Source of the DNA: Microbacterium paraoxydans
Lineage (GTDB): Bacteria; Actinomycetota; Actinomycetes; Actinomycetales; Microbacteriaceae
Direction of reading: 5' to 3'
Length of the DNA stretch: 64,000 nt
Assembly: GCF_019056515.1 (NCBI RefSeq)
Contig: NZ_CP064874.1
Span: forward strand, 1-64,000
Below the pieces are notes generated by a model. It was not told the origin of the DNA and did not search any database. It was given only the letters and a program-made list of their open reading frames with translations. Below, piece after piece: positions 53,540-62,598 of the stretch (its first letter is position 1; every line of letters begins with the position of its first letter). Made by a program: the position numbers and the translations under genes.

Positions 53540-53945
53540 CGCCGACTGAAGCTCCGGACTCAGTTTCGTTGAGGCCGAACGCCCGCCGGAGCGTGCGCTC
53601 CGCGTCGCCTGCGGGCTCGGGAGGCAGCTGGGCGATCTCGCTCTGCAGCTGCTCCCGCGCATCTTCGATCAGTCCCCGGTTCTCGTCGCGCCACTCCCGA
53701 ACGCCAGAGTCGCGCAGAAGCCCATGCCCTGCACTGCCGTCGTATCCGAGTAGTAGCTCTGTGCCGAGGGCGGACGCCATGACGCGTGCATCGACGGTGC
53801 GGCTCGCGCGCAGGATGGACAGCGTCGTTGCGGCATCCGCGCCCGACACGTCGACGCGGTAGTTCTGGATGTCGCCGTGCTCGGTTGTCTCGGTGCCGAC
53901 ATGAGTGACGACGATGGTGCGATCGCCGATGATGATCTCGCGCAT
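53532..53945 (-). CDS. Hypothetical protein, 137 aa
   Basis: The ATG at 53945 has AGGAGG five bases upstream. The first 60 residues form a beta-rich domain (MREIIIGDRTIVVTHVGTET..GDIQNYRVDVSG), followed by charged helices (GVREWRDENRGLIEDAREQLQSEI). It overlaps the metallophosphoesterase gene. Family not recognised; probably an element-specific accessory protein. Confidence 0.7.
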   Translation of the reverse strand: MREIIIGDRTIVVTHVGTETTEHGDIQNYRVDVSGADAATTLSILRASRTVDARVMASALGTELLLGYDGSAGHGLLRDSGVREWRDENRGLIEDAREQLQSEIAQLPPEPAGDAERTLRRAFGLNETESGASVGDA

Positions 53946-53976
53946 GCGACCTCCTGACATCGAGCCGGCCAAGCTA

Positions 53977-54360
53977 TCAGCAGTTGACGCCGGCGCGGCC
54001 GTGGATACGCCCTGGCCGAACGACGTCGTCGTGTCCCGGAATGTAGGCAATCGCGCCGAGTCGGGACCAGTAGCTGATCAGCCAACGGTGCAAGAGATCG
54101 GTCTGCTCGCGGCGTTCGAGCAAGGTGCGGTCCGGGTCTTCGATGATGTCGTCCCAATCGGGGCTCGAGAACACGGCATCGATCAGCTCGGCGCACGATG
54201 GGCCGGTACCGTGTCGATCCCACCACGCGAGAGTCAGTCGCCCTGCTTGGGTTGCGTTCGTGGAGCCCCCGGGTTCTTCGATGGTCCCGATGAGTGCGCT
54301 GAGGTAGGGATCTTCGGCGGCCAGGACGAAGGAATCTTGGTTCAGTTCCGCCGCGCTCAT
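53977..54360 (-). CDS. Hypothetical protein, 127 aa
   Basis: The ATG at 54360 (MSAAELNQDSFVLAAEDPYL) is chosen because longer frames run into the IS element. The mid-part, RLTLAWWDRHGTGPSCAELIDAVFSSPDWDDIIEDP, looks like a compact helical domain; the end reads IPGHDDVVRPGRIHGRAGVNC. The composite transposon begins only 25 bases upstream of the start, so the native promoter has been removed. Function unknown. Confidence 0.65.
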   Translation of the reverse strand: MSAAELNQDSFVLAAEDPYLSALIGTIEEPGGSTNATQAGRLTLAWWDRHGTGPSCAELIDAVFSSPDWDDIIEDPDRTLLERREQTDLLHRWLISYWSRLGAIAYIPGHDDVVRPGRIHGRAGVNC

Positions 54361-54385
54361 ACAGTGCAGAATGCCATACGGATTA

Positions 54386-55324
54386 GGGCGTGTCTGACAA
54401 AGGTTGAGGGGATCGGTTGAGACGCTGGAGCGGTGACGCGGTTTCGGTTGCTTACGGATGCTCAGTGGTCTCTGATCGATGGGATGTTGCCGAGGCCGAC
54501 GGGTCGCCCGGGTCGGAAGTTCTCGGACGCGCGGACGATGCTGGAAGGGATCATTTACCGGTATCGGTGCGGGATCGCGTGGCGCGATCTTCCTGCAGTG
54601 TTCGGCCCGTGGCAGACCGTGTGGACCTGGCATCGCAGGCTCGCGACCGAAGGCACCTGGGACTCGATCGTGCAGTCGCTGATCGCGCAGGCCGACGCCG
54701 AGGGGCTGGTGGACTGGTCGGTATCGGTGGATTCGACGATCACGCGGGCGCATCAGCACGCGACGAACACGAGTCGCCCCACAGGGGGCTGTATCGAATT
54801 ACACGAATCCGGGCGTCGAGCCGCCTGATCATGCTATCGGCCGCTCCCGGGGCGGCCTGTCGACGAAGATCCACCAGCTCGTTGACGGGAAGGGGCTGCC
54901 GCTGGTCACGGTGATCACCCCCGGACAGGCCGGTGATTCGCCGATGCTGCTGCCCTTGCTGGATCAGCTTCGCGTGGGTCGCCCCGTCGGTCGCCCTCGC
55001 ACCCGCCCGGACGCGGTCCGGGGCGACAAGGCGTACTCGTCCCGCGCGATCCGGTCACGCTTGCGGGGGCGTGGGATCAAAGCCGTGATCCCCGAGCCCC
55101 GCGACCAGCAGGGGCACCGGAAGCGTCGCGGTTCACGAGGCGGAAGGCCTGTCGGGCTCGACACCGACGACTACAAGAACCGCAACGTGATCGAACGCCG
55201 GTTCTGCCACGCCAAGCAATGGCGAGGCCTCGCGACCCGCTACGACAAACACGCGATCACCTACCGCGCCGCCGTCCTCATCCACGCCGCCATCGCCTGG
55301 ACCAGAACGCTGTCAGACGCACCC
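54386..55324 (+). mobile_element. IS5-family insertion sequence, left copy
   Basis: 939 bp with imperfect terminal repeats GGGCGTGTCTGACA at the left and GGGTGCGTCTGACA (complement) at the right, both next to TA. The single transposase is read in two frames. Confidence 0.9.
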
Positions 55325-55327
55325 TAG
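54433..55327 (+). CDS. IS5-family (IS427-like) transposase, two overlapping frames
   Basis: The first frame (54433-54828) encodes the N-terminal half, TRFRLLTDAQWSLIDGMLPR to HESGRRAA, with the first Asp in VDSTITRAHQHA. The second, in the +1 frame, continues EPPDHAIGRSRGGLSTKIHQ through GDKAYSS (second Asp) and NVIERRFCHAKQWRG (Glu). The identical break in both copies suggests a programmed frameshift rather than damage, as is known for this IS group. Together they supply the DDE residues. Confidence 0.85.
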
Positions 55328-55439
55328 CCGGCTGGCCCTGAGTCCGATGAGACGTCGCACAACCGAAGGGATACGAGGCGGTCGCCCTGTCATGGTTCAC
55401 TCGGCGGCGCGCCGGGCGCCGCCTGGCGGAGCCGCCCTC

Positions 55440-57995
55440 TCAGCGGACGGGTTCGTCGGCGTGCCGGACGTCGTCCGACGACGCATCCCCGGCTTCCGTC
55501 GCCGCCCCGTGGATCGGATGGCTTCGCTCGAGCGCGGCGCCCTCGACGTCGACGTTCGGGAGGATCCGATCGAGCCAGCGCGGCAGCCACCACGCCTTCT
55601 CGCCGAGCAGGTGCATGAGCGCGGGGATCAGCAACAGCCGCACCACGAACGCATCGAACAGCACGCCGATCGCGAGGCCGAAGCCGAGCGGTCGCACGAG
55701 CGCCAGGTGCGAGAAGATGAACCCGCCGAACACCGACACCATGATGATGGCCGCCGCGGTGACCACCGCTCGCCCGTTCCGTAGCCCGGCGACAACCGCC
55801 GTCCGGGCCGGCACCCCGTGCACGAACGCCTCTCGCATTCCGGTCACCAGGAAGAGCTGGTAATCCATCGCGAGACCGAACAGCACGCCGATGAGGATGA
55901 TCGGTGCGAAGTTCAGCACCGGTCCGGGGGTGTGGACGCCGAACACCGGCCCGAGCCATCCCCACTGGTAGATCGCCACCACGGCTCCGAGTGCGGCGAA
56001 CAGCGACAGCACGAACCCGGCTGTCGCGATCAGCGGCACGAGGATCGAGCGGAACACCAGCACGAGGATGAGCAGCGACAGCCCCACGACCAGCGCGAGG
56101 TACACCGGCAGCACGCCGGCGAGTTTCTCGGAGATGTCGATGTTGCCGCTGGCCTGGCCTGCCACCCCGAGCTCGATGTCTCCGATCGGCGAGAGCTCGC
56201 GCAGGTCGTGCACGAGCTGCTCGGTCGATTCGGTGGACGGTCCGCCGATCGGCACGACCTGGAAGGCGAGGAAGTCGCGGTCCTCGGACACTCCGACCGG
56301 CGCGACCGCGACCACGCCGCCCTGCTCGAGCAGCTGACCGGCTAGGTCGGCCTGTACCGCGACGACGTCGTCCTCATCGATCGGGGCCGGCAGCGCGGCG
56401 GTGACGAGCAGCGGTCCGTTCTGGCCGGCTCCGAATGCCTCGGCCGCGGACGTGTAGGCCCGGTACTGGCTGGAGTCGACGGGCTCGGATGACCCGTCGG
56501 GCATGCCGAGCCGCATGGAGAGCGCCGGGATCGCGATGATGAGCAGCGCGCCGACGGCGAGTGCGGCGCGCGCGAACGCACGCGAGGTCTTCATGGGCTT
56601 CAGCTCGGGGCGAGCGTGCGATTCGTGGCCGATCTGGCCGCGAGCCCGCCGATTGACGATCCGGAGGCCGATGATCCCGAGCATCGCAGGCGTCAGGGTC
56701 ACCGACAGGAGTACCGCGACCAGCACGCATCCGGCCGCGACCGTTCCCATGACGCCGACGAAGGGGATGCCGGTCACGTTCAGGGCGAGCAGTGCGACGA
56801 GCACCGTCGAGCCTGCGAAGACCACGGCGTTGCCCGACGTGCCGTTCGCGAGGGCGATGGATTCGTGCACGTCGACACCGGCGAGCACTTGCCGTCGATG
56901 GCGGTTGATGATGAACAGCGCGTAGTCGATGCCCACGGCCAGTCCGAGCATCATGCCGAGCACGGGGGTGGCCGACGACATGTCCACGACGCCCGAGAAG
57001 GCCAGCGACCCGGCGACGCCGACGCCGACGCCGACGAGTGATGAGACGATCGGCAGCAGCGCCGGCAGCAGCGCGCGGAACATGATGACGAGCGTGAGCA
57101 GCGCGAGCGCGACGCCGACGATCTCGCCGATGCCGATGAGTCCCTCGACCGCGGTGGCGATCGTCGCCGAGTAGTAGTCGACCTGCACCCCGTCGATTTC
57201 GGCCTGGTCGAGTTCGTCCGAGACCGCTTCCACGACCTCGGACGGGACGGAGAACACGTCGTCCTCGAACATCACCACGCCGATCGCAGTGGCACCGTCC
57301 TCGGACACGGTTCGGATCTCCGAGGCGGCATCCATGAGCACCCGCGCGTCATCGAGCTGAGCGCGCTGCTCGGCGAGTTCGCCGGCACCGGCGTCCAGCT
57401 CGCCGCGGCGATCCTCGAGCTGAGCGGCACCGGCATCGAGCTCGGCCTGCTGCGCGGCGAACTGCGCCGCTGCGAGCGCGTACGTCCCCGCGGACTTCGC
57501 TTCAGCGATGGCCGCGTCGAGTTGCGCCTGAGCGGCCTCGAGCTGGGTTCGCGCAGCCTCGATCTGAGTGGAGCCCTCGTCGAGCTGGCGCTGCGCTTCG
57601 TCGAGCTGGGCCGCGCCGGCTTCGAGCTGCTGCTCCTGTTCGGCGCGATCGGACGTCGCGACGAAGGGGTCGACCACATCGGCCACGCCGTCGATTCCGT
57701 CGATCTCGGCCAACATCGCGGAGATATCCCCCTGCTGGGCCTCGGTGAAGTCGGATCCGTCCTCCGTCCGGAACACGATGGTGCCGGTTCCGCCCCCGAG
57801 TTCCCCCAGTTCTTCGGTGAGCCGCTCGGTGACGCGCTCGGTCTCGGTGCCCGGGATGCTCATGCTCGACGTCAGCGTGCCGCCGAAGGAGACGAAGGCT
57901 CCGACAGCCAGGGCGAGTGCGGCGATCCAACCGGCGACCACGGCCCACGGTCGGCGCGCGGCGAATCGTCCGACACGGTAGAGGAGTTCTGCCAC
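55440..57995 (-). CDS. MmpL-family (RND-like) membrane transporter
   Basis: 851 aa with twelve predicted membrane segments in two halves, the first starting RPWAVVAGWIAALALAVGAFVSFGG and containing LGMMLGLAVGIDYALFIINRHR with the GxDY element; the second half has GVLFGLAMDYQLFLVTGMREAF. A long heptad-rich coiled coil (Gln/Ala/Leu/Asp repeats, about residues 115-230) fills the first exported loop, as in actinobacterial MmpL proteins. It probably exports lipids or drugs by proton motive force. It is divergently transcribed from the TetR gene. Confidence 0.9.
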   Translation of the reverse strand: MAELLYRVGRFAARRPWAVVAGWIAALALAVGAFVSFGGTLTSSMSIPGTETERVTERLTEELGELGGGTGTIVFRTEDGSDFTEAQQGDISAMLAEIDGIDGVADVVDPFVATSDRAEQEQQLEAGAAQLDEAQRQLDEGSTQIEAARTQLEAAQAQLDAAIAEAKSAGTYALAAAQFAAQQAELDAGAAQLEDRRGELDAGAGELAEQRAQLDDARVLMDAASEIRTVSEDGATAIGVVMFEDDVFSVPSEVVEAVSDELDQAEIDGVQVDYYSATIATAVEGLIGIGEIVGVALALLTLVIMFRALLPALLPIVSSLVGVGVGVAGSLAFSGVVDMSSATPVLGMMLGLAVGIDYALFIINRHRRQVLAGVDVHESIALANGTSGNAVVFAGSTVLVALLALNVTGIPFVGVMGTVAAGCVLVAVLLSVTLTPAMLGIIGLRIVNRRARGQIGHESHARPELKPMKTSRAFARAALAVGALLIIAIPALSMRLGMPDGSSEPVDSSQYRAYTSAAEAFGAGQNGPLLVTAALPAPIDEDDVVAVQADLAGQLLEQGGVVAVAPVGVSEDRDFLAFQVVPIGGPSTESTEQLVHDLRELSPIGDIELGVAGQASGNIDISEKLAGVLPVYLALVVGLSLLILVLVFRSILVPLIATAGFVLSLFAALGAVVAIYQWGWLGPVFGVHTPGPVLNFAPIILIGVLFGLAMDYQLFLVTGMREAFVHGVPARTAVVAGLRNGRAVVTAAAIIMVSVFGGFIFSHLALVRPLGFGLAIGVLFDAFVVRLLLIPALMHLLGEKAWWLPRWLDRILPNVDVEGAALERSHPIHGAATEAGDASSDDVRHADEPVR

Positions 57996-58057
57996 GCGAG
58001 AGGCCTTTCATGAGGAGACGAGACGAGGGCGCACCTACGAGCCACCACCGAGGATAG

Positions 58058-58071
58058 CCGACATTTGTCGG
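58058..58071. promoter_or_regulatory. TetR-type operator between the transporter and regulator genes
   Basis: CCGACATTTGTCGG is a perfect 14-bp palindrome. On the minus strand TATCCT follows closely, a -10 box for the transporter gene, so the operator sits in its promoter. It is 62 bases from the transporter start and 58 from the regulator start. Confidence 0.65.
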
Positions 58072-58129
58072 AAATCGGAGCGGCTGGGTTCTGCGTGGCG
58101 TCTCCCCATCCCGCTGGCACAATCGACGC

Positions 58130-58696
58130 ATGGATGCCCGCGTCGTCCGCACCCGACGGTCCCTGCAGGAGTCGCTGTTCGCCTTGGCTCGCGAGCGGCC
58201 GCTCGAGGAACTCACCGTCGCCGACATCGTGCAGCGGGCAGGAGTGAATCGGAGCAGCTTCTATCAGCATTACGCCGACAAGGACACCCTTCTCGCCGAT
58301 GCCATCGACACGGCGGTCGAGCAGGCAGGGACCTTCCTGCCTGAAACGATCACCGCACCGGACGGCCCGCAACGCGCGCTCCTCGCCTACCTGCGACACA
58401 TCGACGAGCATGTGGCGGTCTATCAGCGCGTGCTCGGACGCCACGGCTCGGCCGCGGTGGCGTTCAGGTTGCGTGATCGCATCGAGGCCGTTGCCCGCGA
58501 GGGCCTCGGGCGAATGGGCACGCACGCATTCGAAGGGATCCCCCTCGACGTCGTCAGTGCCGGCATCGCCGGCTCAGCACTCGGCGTCATCGAGGCGTGG
58601 CTCGCGCGCGACCCCCGACCGCGAGTCGAGACCGCTGCGGACTGGGTATGGCGTGTGCTCGTCGGCGTCGGCGATGCAATGGAGGAGGGGCGCTGA
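58130..58696 (+). CDS. TetR/AcrR-family regulator
   Basis: 188 aa. An N-terminal helix-turn-helix (TRRSLQESLFALARERPLEELTVADIVQRAGVNRSSFYQHYADKDTLL) is typical of TetR regulators, followed by a helical ligand-binding domain. It faces away from the MmpL-type gene with a shared 134-base gap containing a palindrome, the usual layout for repression of a transporter. Likely ligand: the exported compound. Confidence 0.92.
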   Translation: MDARVVRTRRSLQESLFALARERPLEELTVADIVQRAGVNRSSFYQHYADKDTLLADAIDTAVEQAGTFLPETITAPDGPQRALLAYLRHIDEHVAVYQRVLGRHGSAAVAFRLRDRIEAVAREGLGRMGTHAFEGIPLDVVSAGIAGSALGVIEAWLARDPRPRVETAADWVWRVLVGVGDAMEEGR

Positions 58697-58719
58697 CGGT
58701 ACGCCCCGTCCACAGCCGG

Positions 58720-59614
58720 CTAGGGTGCGTCTGACAGCGTTCTGGTCCAGGCGATGGCGGCGTGGATGAGGACGGCGGCGCGGTAGGTGATCGCGTGTTT
58801 GTCGTAGCGGGTCGCGAGGCCTCGCCATTGCTTGGCGTGGCAGAACCGGCGTTCGATCACGTTGCGGTTCTTGTAGTCGTCGGTGTCGAGCCCGACAGGC
58901 CTTCCGCCTCGTGAACCGCGACGCTTCCGGTGCCCCTGCTGGTCGCGGGGCTCGGGGATCACGGCTTTGATCCCACGCCCCCGCAAGCGTGACCGGATCG
59001 CGCGGGACGAGTACGCCTTGTCGCCCCGGACCGCGTCCGGGCGGGTGCGAGGGCGACCGACGGGGCGACCCACGCGAAGCTGATCCAGCAAGGGCAGCAG
59101 CATCGGCGAATCACCGGCCTGTCCGGGGGTGATCACCGTGACCAGCGGCAGCCCCTTCCCGTCAACGAGCTGGTGGATCTTCGTCGACAGGCCGCCCCGG
59201 GAGCGGCCGATAGCATGATCAGGCGGCTCGACGCCCGGATTCGTGTAATTCGATACAGCCCCCTGTGGGGCGACTCGTGTTCGTCGCGTGCTGATGCGCC
59301 CGCGTGATCGTCGAATCCACCGATACCGACCAGTCCACCAGCCCCTCGGCGTCGGCCTGCGCGATCAGCGACTGCACGATCGAGTCCCAGGTGCCTTCGG
59401 TCGCGAGCCTGCGATGCCAGGTCCACACGGTCTGCCACGGGCCGAACACTGCAGGAAGATCGCGCCACGCGATCCCGCACCGATACCGGTAAATGATCCC
59501 TTCCAGCATCGTCCGCGCGTCCGAGAACTTCCGACCCGGGCGACCCGTCGGCCTCGGCAACATCCCATCGATCAGAGACCACTGAGCATCCGTAAGCAAC
59601 CGAAACCGCGTCAC
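58720..59614 (-). CDS. IS5-family transposase, right copy, two overlapping frames
   Basis: Protein-identical to the left copy in both frames (131 and 138 aa). The frames are 59614-59219 and a second ending at 58720. The absence of any difference shows recent duplication or ongoing gene conversion. Confidence 0.85.
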
Positions 59615-59661
59615 CGCTCCAGCGTCTCAACCGATCCCCTCAACCTTTGTCAGACACGCCC
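58723..59661 (-). mobile_element. IS5-family insertion sequence, right copy
   Basis: 939 bp, inverted relative to the left copy, with the same terminal repeats next to TA. Its inner flank (CAGCCGGCTAG) is the exact inverse of the inner flank of the left copy (CTAGCCGGCTG). Confidence 0.9.
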
Positions 59662-59709
59662 TAGGCCTCATGCGGTAGTGGGTGGTGCCTCGACTCTCCG
59701 GTGTTGGAA

Positions 59710-59991
59710 TCAGCGGATCGTGAGATCAGGAGTATCGGCTGGCAGGAGGTCGCCAATCTCCACGTCGAGCACCTGCGCCACGGCCAACAGCGTCCTGACT
59801 GACGGGTTCGCGGGAGTGCCTGGCCGAGACTCGCCCTTCTCGAGCTTCTGATACGTGTAGCGACTGAGGTTCGCCTCGTACGCGACACGATCTTGGCTGT
59901 AGCCGACGCGCGCCCGCTCGCGCTGAATGTTCTGACCAAGCTCGCGGGCGTATTGTTCCCAGGCGGTCGGTGGAGTCGCGTGGGAGGGCAC
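59710..59991 (-). CDS. XRE-family helix-turn-helix regulator
   Basis: 93 aa from a GTG at 59991; a TTG at 60021 would start inside the palindromic operator. The helix-turn-helix is LGQNIQRERARVGYSQDRVAYEANLSRYTYQKLEKGES, with VRTLLAVAQVLDVEIGDLL after it, the cro/C1 layout. It lies downstream of the recombinase trio on the same strand and upstream of the composite transposon, and may control the recombinases or itself. Confidence 0.8.
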   Translation of the reverse strand: MPSHATPPTAWEQYARELGQNIQRERARVGYSQDRVAYEANLSRYTYQKLEKGESRPGTPANPSVRTLLAVAQVLDVEIGDLLPADTPDLTIR

Positions 59992-60004
59992 GCACCCAGG
60001 CTTC

Positions 60005-60034
60005 CGATTAGGCCTTCGCAAGTAGGCCTAATCG
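60005..60034. promoter_or_regulatory. Palindromic operator upstream of the XRE gene
   Basis: CGATTAGGCC (60005-60014) and GGCCTAATCG (60025-60034) are perfect 10-bp inverse arms with a 10-base spacer, ending about 14 bases before the GTG. It is a good autoregulatory site for the XRE protein. Confidence 0.65.
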
Positions 60035-60080
60035 GTATGGCAATCTCGGCCTGCAGCGGGAGTCCCGGCGCGTGAAGCGA

Positions 60081-60500
60081 TCAGCTGCCGCGAGGCGTGG
60101 GTGTGGGGGAACGCTTCATCGGAGTGACGTTGCGCGTTGGGTCTTCACCGCGGAGCAGCTGATTCTCGACGTGCAGCTCGGCCACCGCGGTCGCTGCGAT
60201 CGTGAGTTGCGCCTCGAGTTCGCGAATTCGCGCGCGGAGGCCCGCGATCTGTGTCCCACGGTCCGCGAGTGATCGGTTGAGCGCTTCGAGTTCACGATCG
60301 CGCGGCTGGGTTCCGCCTGCCCGCAATGCCCACTCTTCGAGCACGGACTTCGCGCGGTTCATCGTCGCGCGGCTGACACCGGCTTCGCGGTAGAGGTTCT
60401 CCTTGATGAGACGGCCGTCGGTGCGCACTGCTGTGCCAGCGAAGAGCCGCTCCATCGCATCGCGGAGCTTGCGTTCCGACGTGCTGATGGGTTCAGGCAT
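60081..60500 (-). CDS. TnpC-like small protein of the recombinase trio, 139 aa
   Basis: The ATG at 60500 overlaps the stop of the preceding recombinase by 8 bases. The N-terminal part (LRDAMERLFAGTAVRTDGRLIKENLYREAGVSRATMNRAKSVLEEW) has a helix-turn-helix, followed by a leucine-rich coiled coil (LNRSLADRGTQIAGLRARIRELEAQLTIAATAVAELHVENQLL). This resembles the third gene (TnpC) in Tn554-type three-gene recombinase units. It probably helps the two recombinases with target or end choice. Confidence 0.72.
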   Translation of the reverse strand: MPEPISTSERKLRDAMERLFAGTAVRTDGRLIKENLYREAGVSRATMNRAKSVLEEWALRAGGTQPRDRELEALNRSLADRGTQIAGLRARIRELEAQLTIAATAVAELHVENQLLRGEDPTRNVTPMKRSPTPTPRGS

Positions 60501-62598
60501 CCGTGAATCTCCTCGTGATCTTGCGTACGTCTTTGAGTTCGGCCTCGAGCTGCTCGCGATTGTGCGACGCCATGCTGCGGTCGCGGAGCTTTGCCACCAG
60601 ATCGCGCTCTTCGGCGACCCACACGGGCGCGTGTTCATCGGTCACGACCGAATTGCCGCAGGTGGTCGGCTTGCACCGGTTGGGGATCACACCGCTTGCG
60701 GCAGCCTCGGCAGACAGACCTTTGAGGCAGGCCGCCTGTTCCGGATCGCCGAGGCAGTGGTTGATCGTTCCCCACCGCAGCGTGCTGAAGCGGTCACGCA
60801 GCAGAGTGCGCAGGGTCCGCTCATCTCCGACCTTCACTGCGATGTCGACCTCGGCGGTGGCGTTCACGAGCTCGTCTCGGAAGCGTTGTGCGCCTGCGCC
60901 GGCGAGCTTGATGTCGTCGACAGAGTCGGACGACCACATGCCGACGAGGCGTGAGGCGACGGCCTCCTGCAGTTCGTGCTCGAACTCGGCGGCCCACTCG
61001 GGCGTTTCGCTCGCATACCCAGACGTTGTGCCGTTCGCTACGGCCCGACGCGCTGCGTGCTTCAGCTGGATACCGAGCGCGACTTCGCCATCCGGTTGTT
61101 GGGCAGTGATGACGGCCATCGTGCGTCGAAACATGTGCGGGGCGAGATGGAAGTGTGGGATCGGCTCGAAGCCGGCCTCTCGCCCAATGTCGTTGAGCTG
61201 GGGTATGAGCTTCTTCAACTCGTCGTGCCGGTCGAAGGTCACCAGTTGGCCTTCGCTCTTCTGGCTGCGTCGACTCGATCCGAAGACGGCTTCGCCCACC
61301 GCGAGCCGCTCGGCGACGCTGATCGCCTGTGCTACCGGCTCGATGATCCACCAGTTGCGGCGATGCGTTCCGCGCTTGCCTTTCCGTAACTGGGATGCGA
61401 CCGCGGGCGCACCGTAGAAGGTCGTGAGCGCTCCCTTCTTGATGCTCAGCAGCTCGGAGTCGCGCATCATCGAAAGTGCCGCACAGAAGACGTAGCACGC
61501 GTTGCGAAGAACCTTGAGTTGAACTCGAATCGTGGCCGGATCGAAGCCATCGATCCAAGGGCCGGTGGAGCCGTCGGCCTTCCGCACGTCCGTGATCTTC
61601 GAGCGCAGGCCACCGCGCGCAGTGGAGATCTCGCCGGCGTCGATGGCTCTGGCGATTCGTTCGCGTCGGCGCCGCACCTCACTCCGTGATGTCTCGGCGA
61701 ATAGGTGTTTGCTGTGGCCATCGGAAACGAGCAGCGATAGGAGAGTCCAGTGGATCTCACCTTCCGTGAAGCGGCCGGCGGACATGCGATGGAGGGGAAC
61801 AGTCGACCCGGCGGCGACGAGCCAGGTCTCGATTGCGTCGTCGGGATCGCGGACAGCACGGCGTTCCTCGGGTGGACGCTCGAGAGTCGACCATTTGTCG
61901 GCGGCCGCGAAGATGTCGTGCGAGAAGACATCGATGTACTGCCAGCAGGCGCGAAGTAGCGGCCACCAGACGTGAGGTGGGATGACGGGCGTGCTCAGCT
62001 CCTCGCTGAACTTCTGCCCGCTCAGCGCGATCGTGGTCGCCTCACCCCACGGGCGGAACGGGATCCCTCCACCTGTGATGACCCGGTCGTACTGGTGGAG
62101 CGCACGGACGGACTCAATCGCTGCGCGCGTGGAGGACGGGGGAATGCTCGGCTTGATGTCACCAAGGAAGCAGTCGAGATCCGCTTGGTGGAGCTCATTC
62201 AGGGGGACACTGTCGAGGTGCTCGGCATGCCAGGACGCGAATCTCTTGAGTCCGTCGAGTCTTGTGCGGATCGTCTTGGTCTGCGCGGGCGCGGCGGTCA
62301 GGTAGAGGCTCTGATCACGAAGGACCTGGTGTCCCGGATTGAGCATGGCCATCGCGATCTCGCGGGCGCGAAGATTCCAGTCTCCGGTGAACGCGCCGAA
62401 GAGCAGCACCGCTGAGTGGCGCCCCGCCGCGGGGTTCCAACCGAGTGCGCGCAAGTCCCAGCGGGAGTCGTCACCGAACGAAGAGACGGGGTACGACTCC
62501 TCTCGATAGTGATGAGGGAGCACAGATTGCTGGGCGCGCCAGTAGGTGCTGGCGGGGGCGAGTCTCGAGGCATGGCGTGCGGCAGAATCAAGACTCAC
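60493..62598 (-). CDS. Tyrosine recombinase-like protein, Tn554 TnpB type, 701 aa
   Basis: The N-terminal half has a core-binding-like helical region (RTRLDGLKRFASWHAEHLDSVPLNELHQADLDCFLGDI). In the C-terminal half the recombinase signs are SMMRDSELLSIKKGALTTF (first Arg), HLAPHMFRRTMAVITAQ (HxxR) and GIQLKHAARRAVANGTTSGYAS, whose Tyr may be the nucleophile. A cysteine group near the end (CLGDPEQAACL, CKPTTCGN) could bind zinc. It overlaps its neighbours by ATGA (62595-62598) and 8 bases (60493-60500). Confidence 0.8.
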   Translation of the reverse strand: MSLDSAARHASRLAPASTYWRAQQSVLPHHYREESYPVSSFGDDSRWDLRALGWNPAAGRHSAVLLFGAFTGDWNLRAREIAMAMLNPGHQVLRDQSLYLTAAPAQTKTIRTRLDGLKRFASWHAEHLDSVPLNELHQADLDCFLGDIKPSIPPSSTRAAIESVRALHQYDRVITGGGIPFRPWGEATTIALSGQKFSEELSTPVIPPHVWWPLLRACWQYIDVFSHDIFAAADKWSTLERPPEERRAVRDPDDAIETWLVAAGSTVPLHRMSAGRFTEGEIHWTLLSLLVSDGHSKHLFAETSRSEVRRRRERIARAIDAGEISTARGGLRSKITDVRKADGSTGPWIDGFDPATIRVQLKVLRNACYVFCAALSMMRDSELLSIKKGALTTFYGAPAVASQLRKGKRGTHRRNWWIIEPVAQAISVAERLAVGEAVFGSSRRSQKSEGQLVTFDRHDELKKLIPQLNDIGREAGFEPIPHFHLAPHMFRRTMAVITAQQPDGEVALGIQLKHAARRAVANGTTSGYASETPEWAAEFEHELQEAVASRLVGMWSSDSVDDIKLAGAGAQRFRDELVNATAEVDIAVKVGDERTLRTLLRDRFSTLRWGTINHCLGDPEQAACLKGLSAEAAASGVIPNRCKPTTCGNSVVTDEHAPVWVAEERDLVAKLRDRSMASHNREQLEAELKDVRKITRRFTDA

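Larger units (their letters stand above)
54386..59661. mobile_element. Composite transposon: two inverted IS5-family copies flanking MmpL transporter and TetR genes
   Basis: Identical-length IS copies (54386-55324 and 58723-59661, 939 bp each) face each other and encode identical transposases. They enclose 55325-58722, with an efflux-type transporter and its regulator. Both outer ends abut TA(G): TTAG on the left and CTAG on the right, so a full four-base target duplication is not preserved. Confidence 0.8.

Noticed and set aside
54433..55327. IS5 transposase frame break considered as a fourth sequencing error
   Set aside because: Both copies have the same break, and a split transposase is usual in this IS group.
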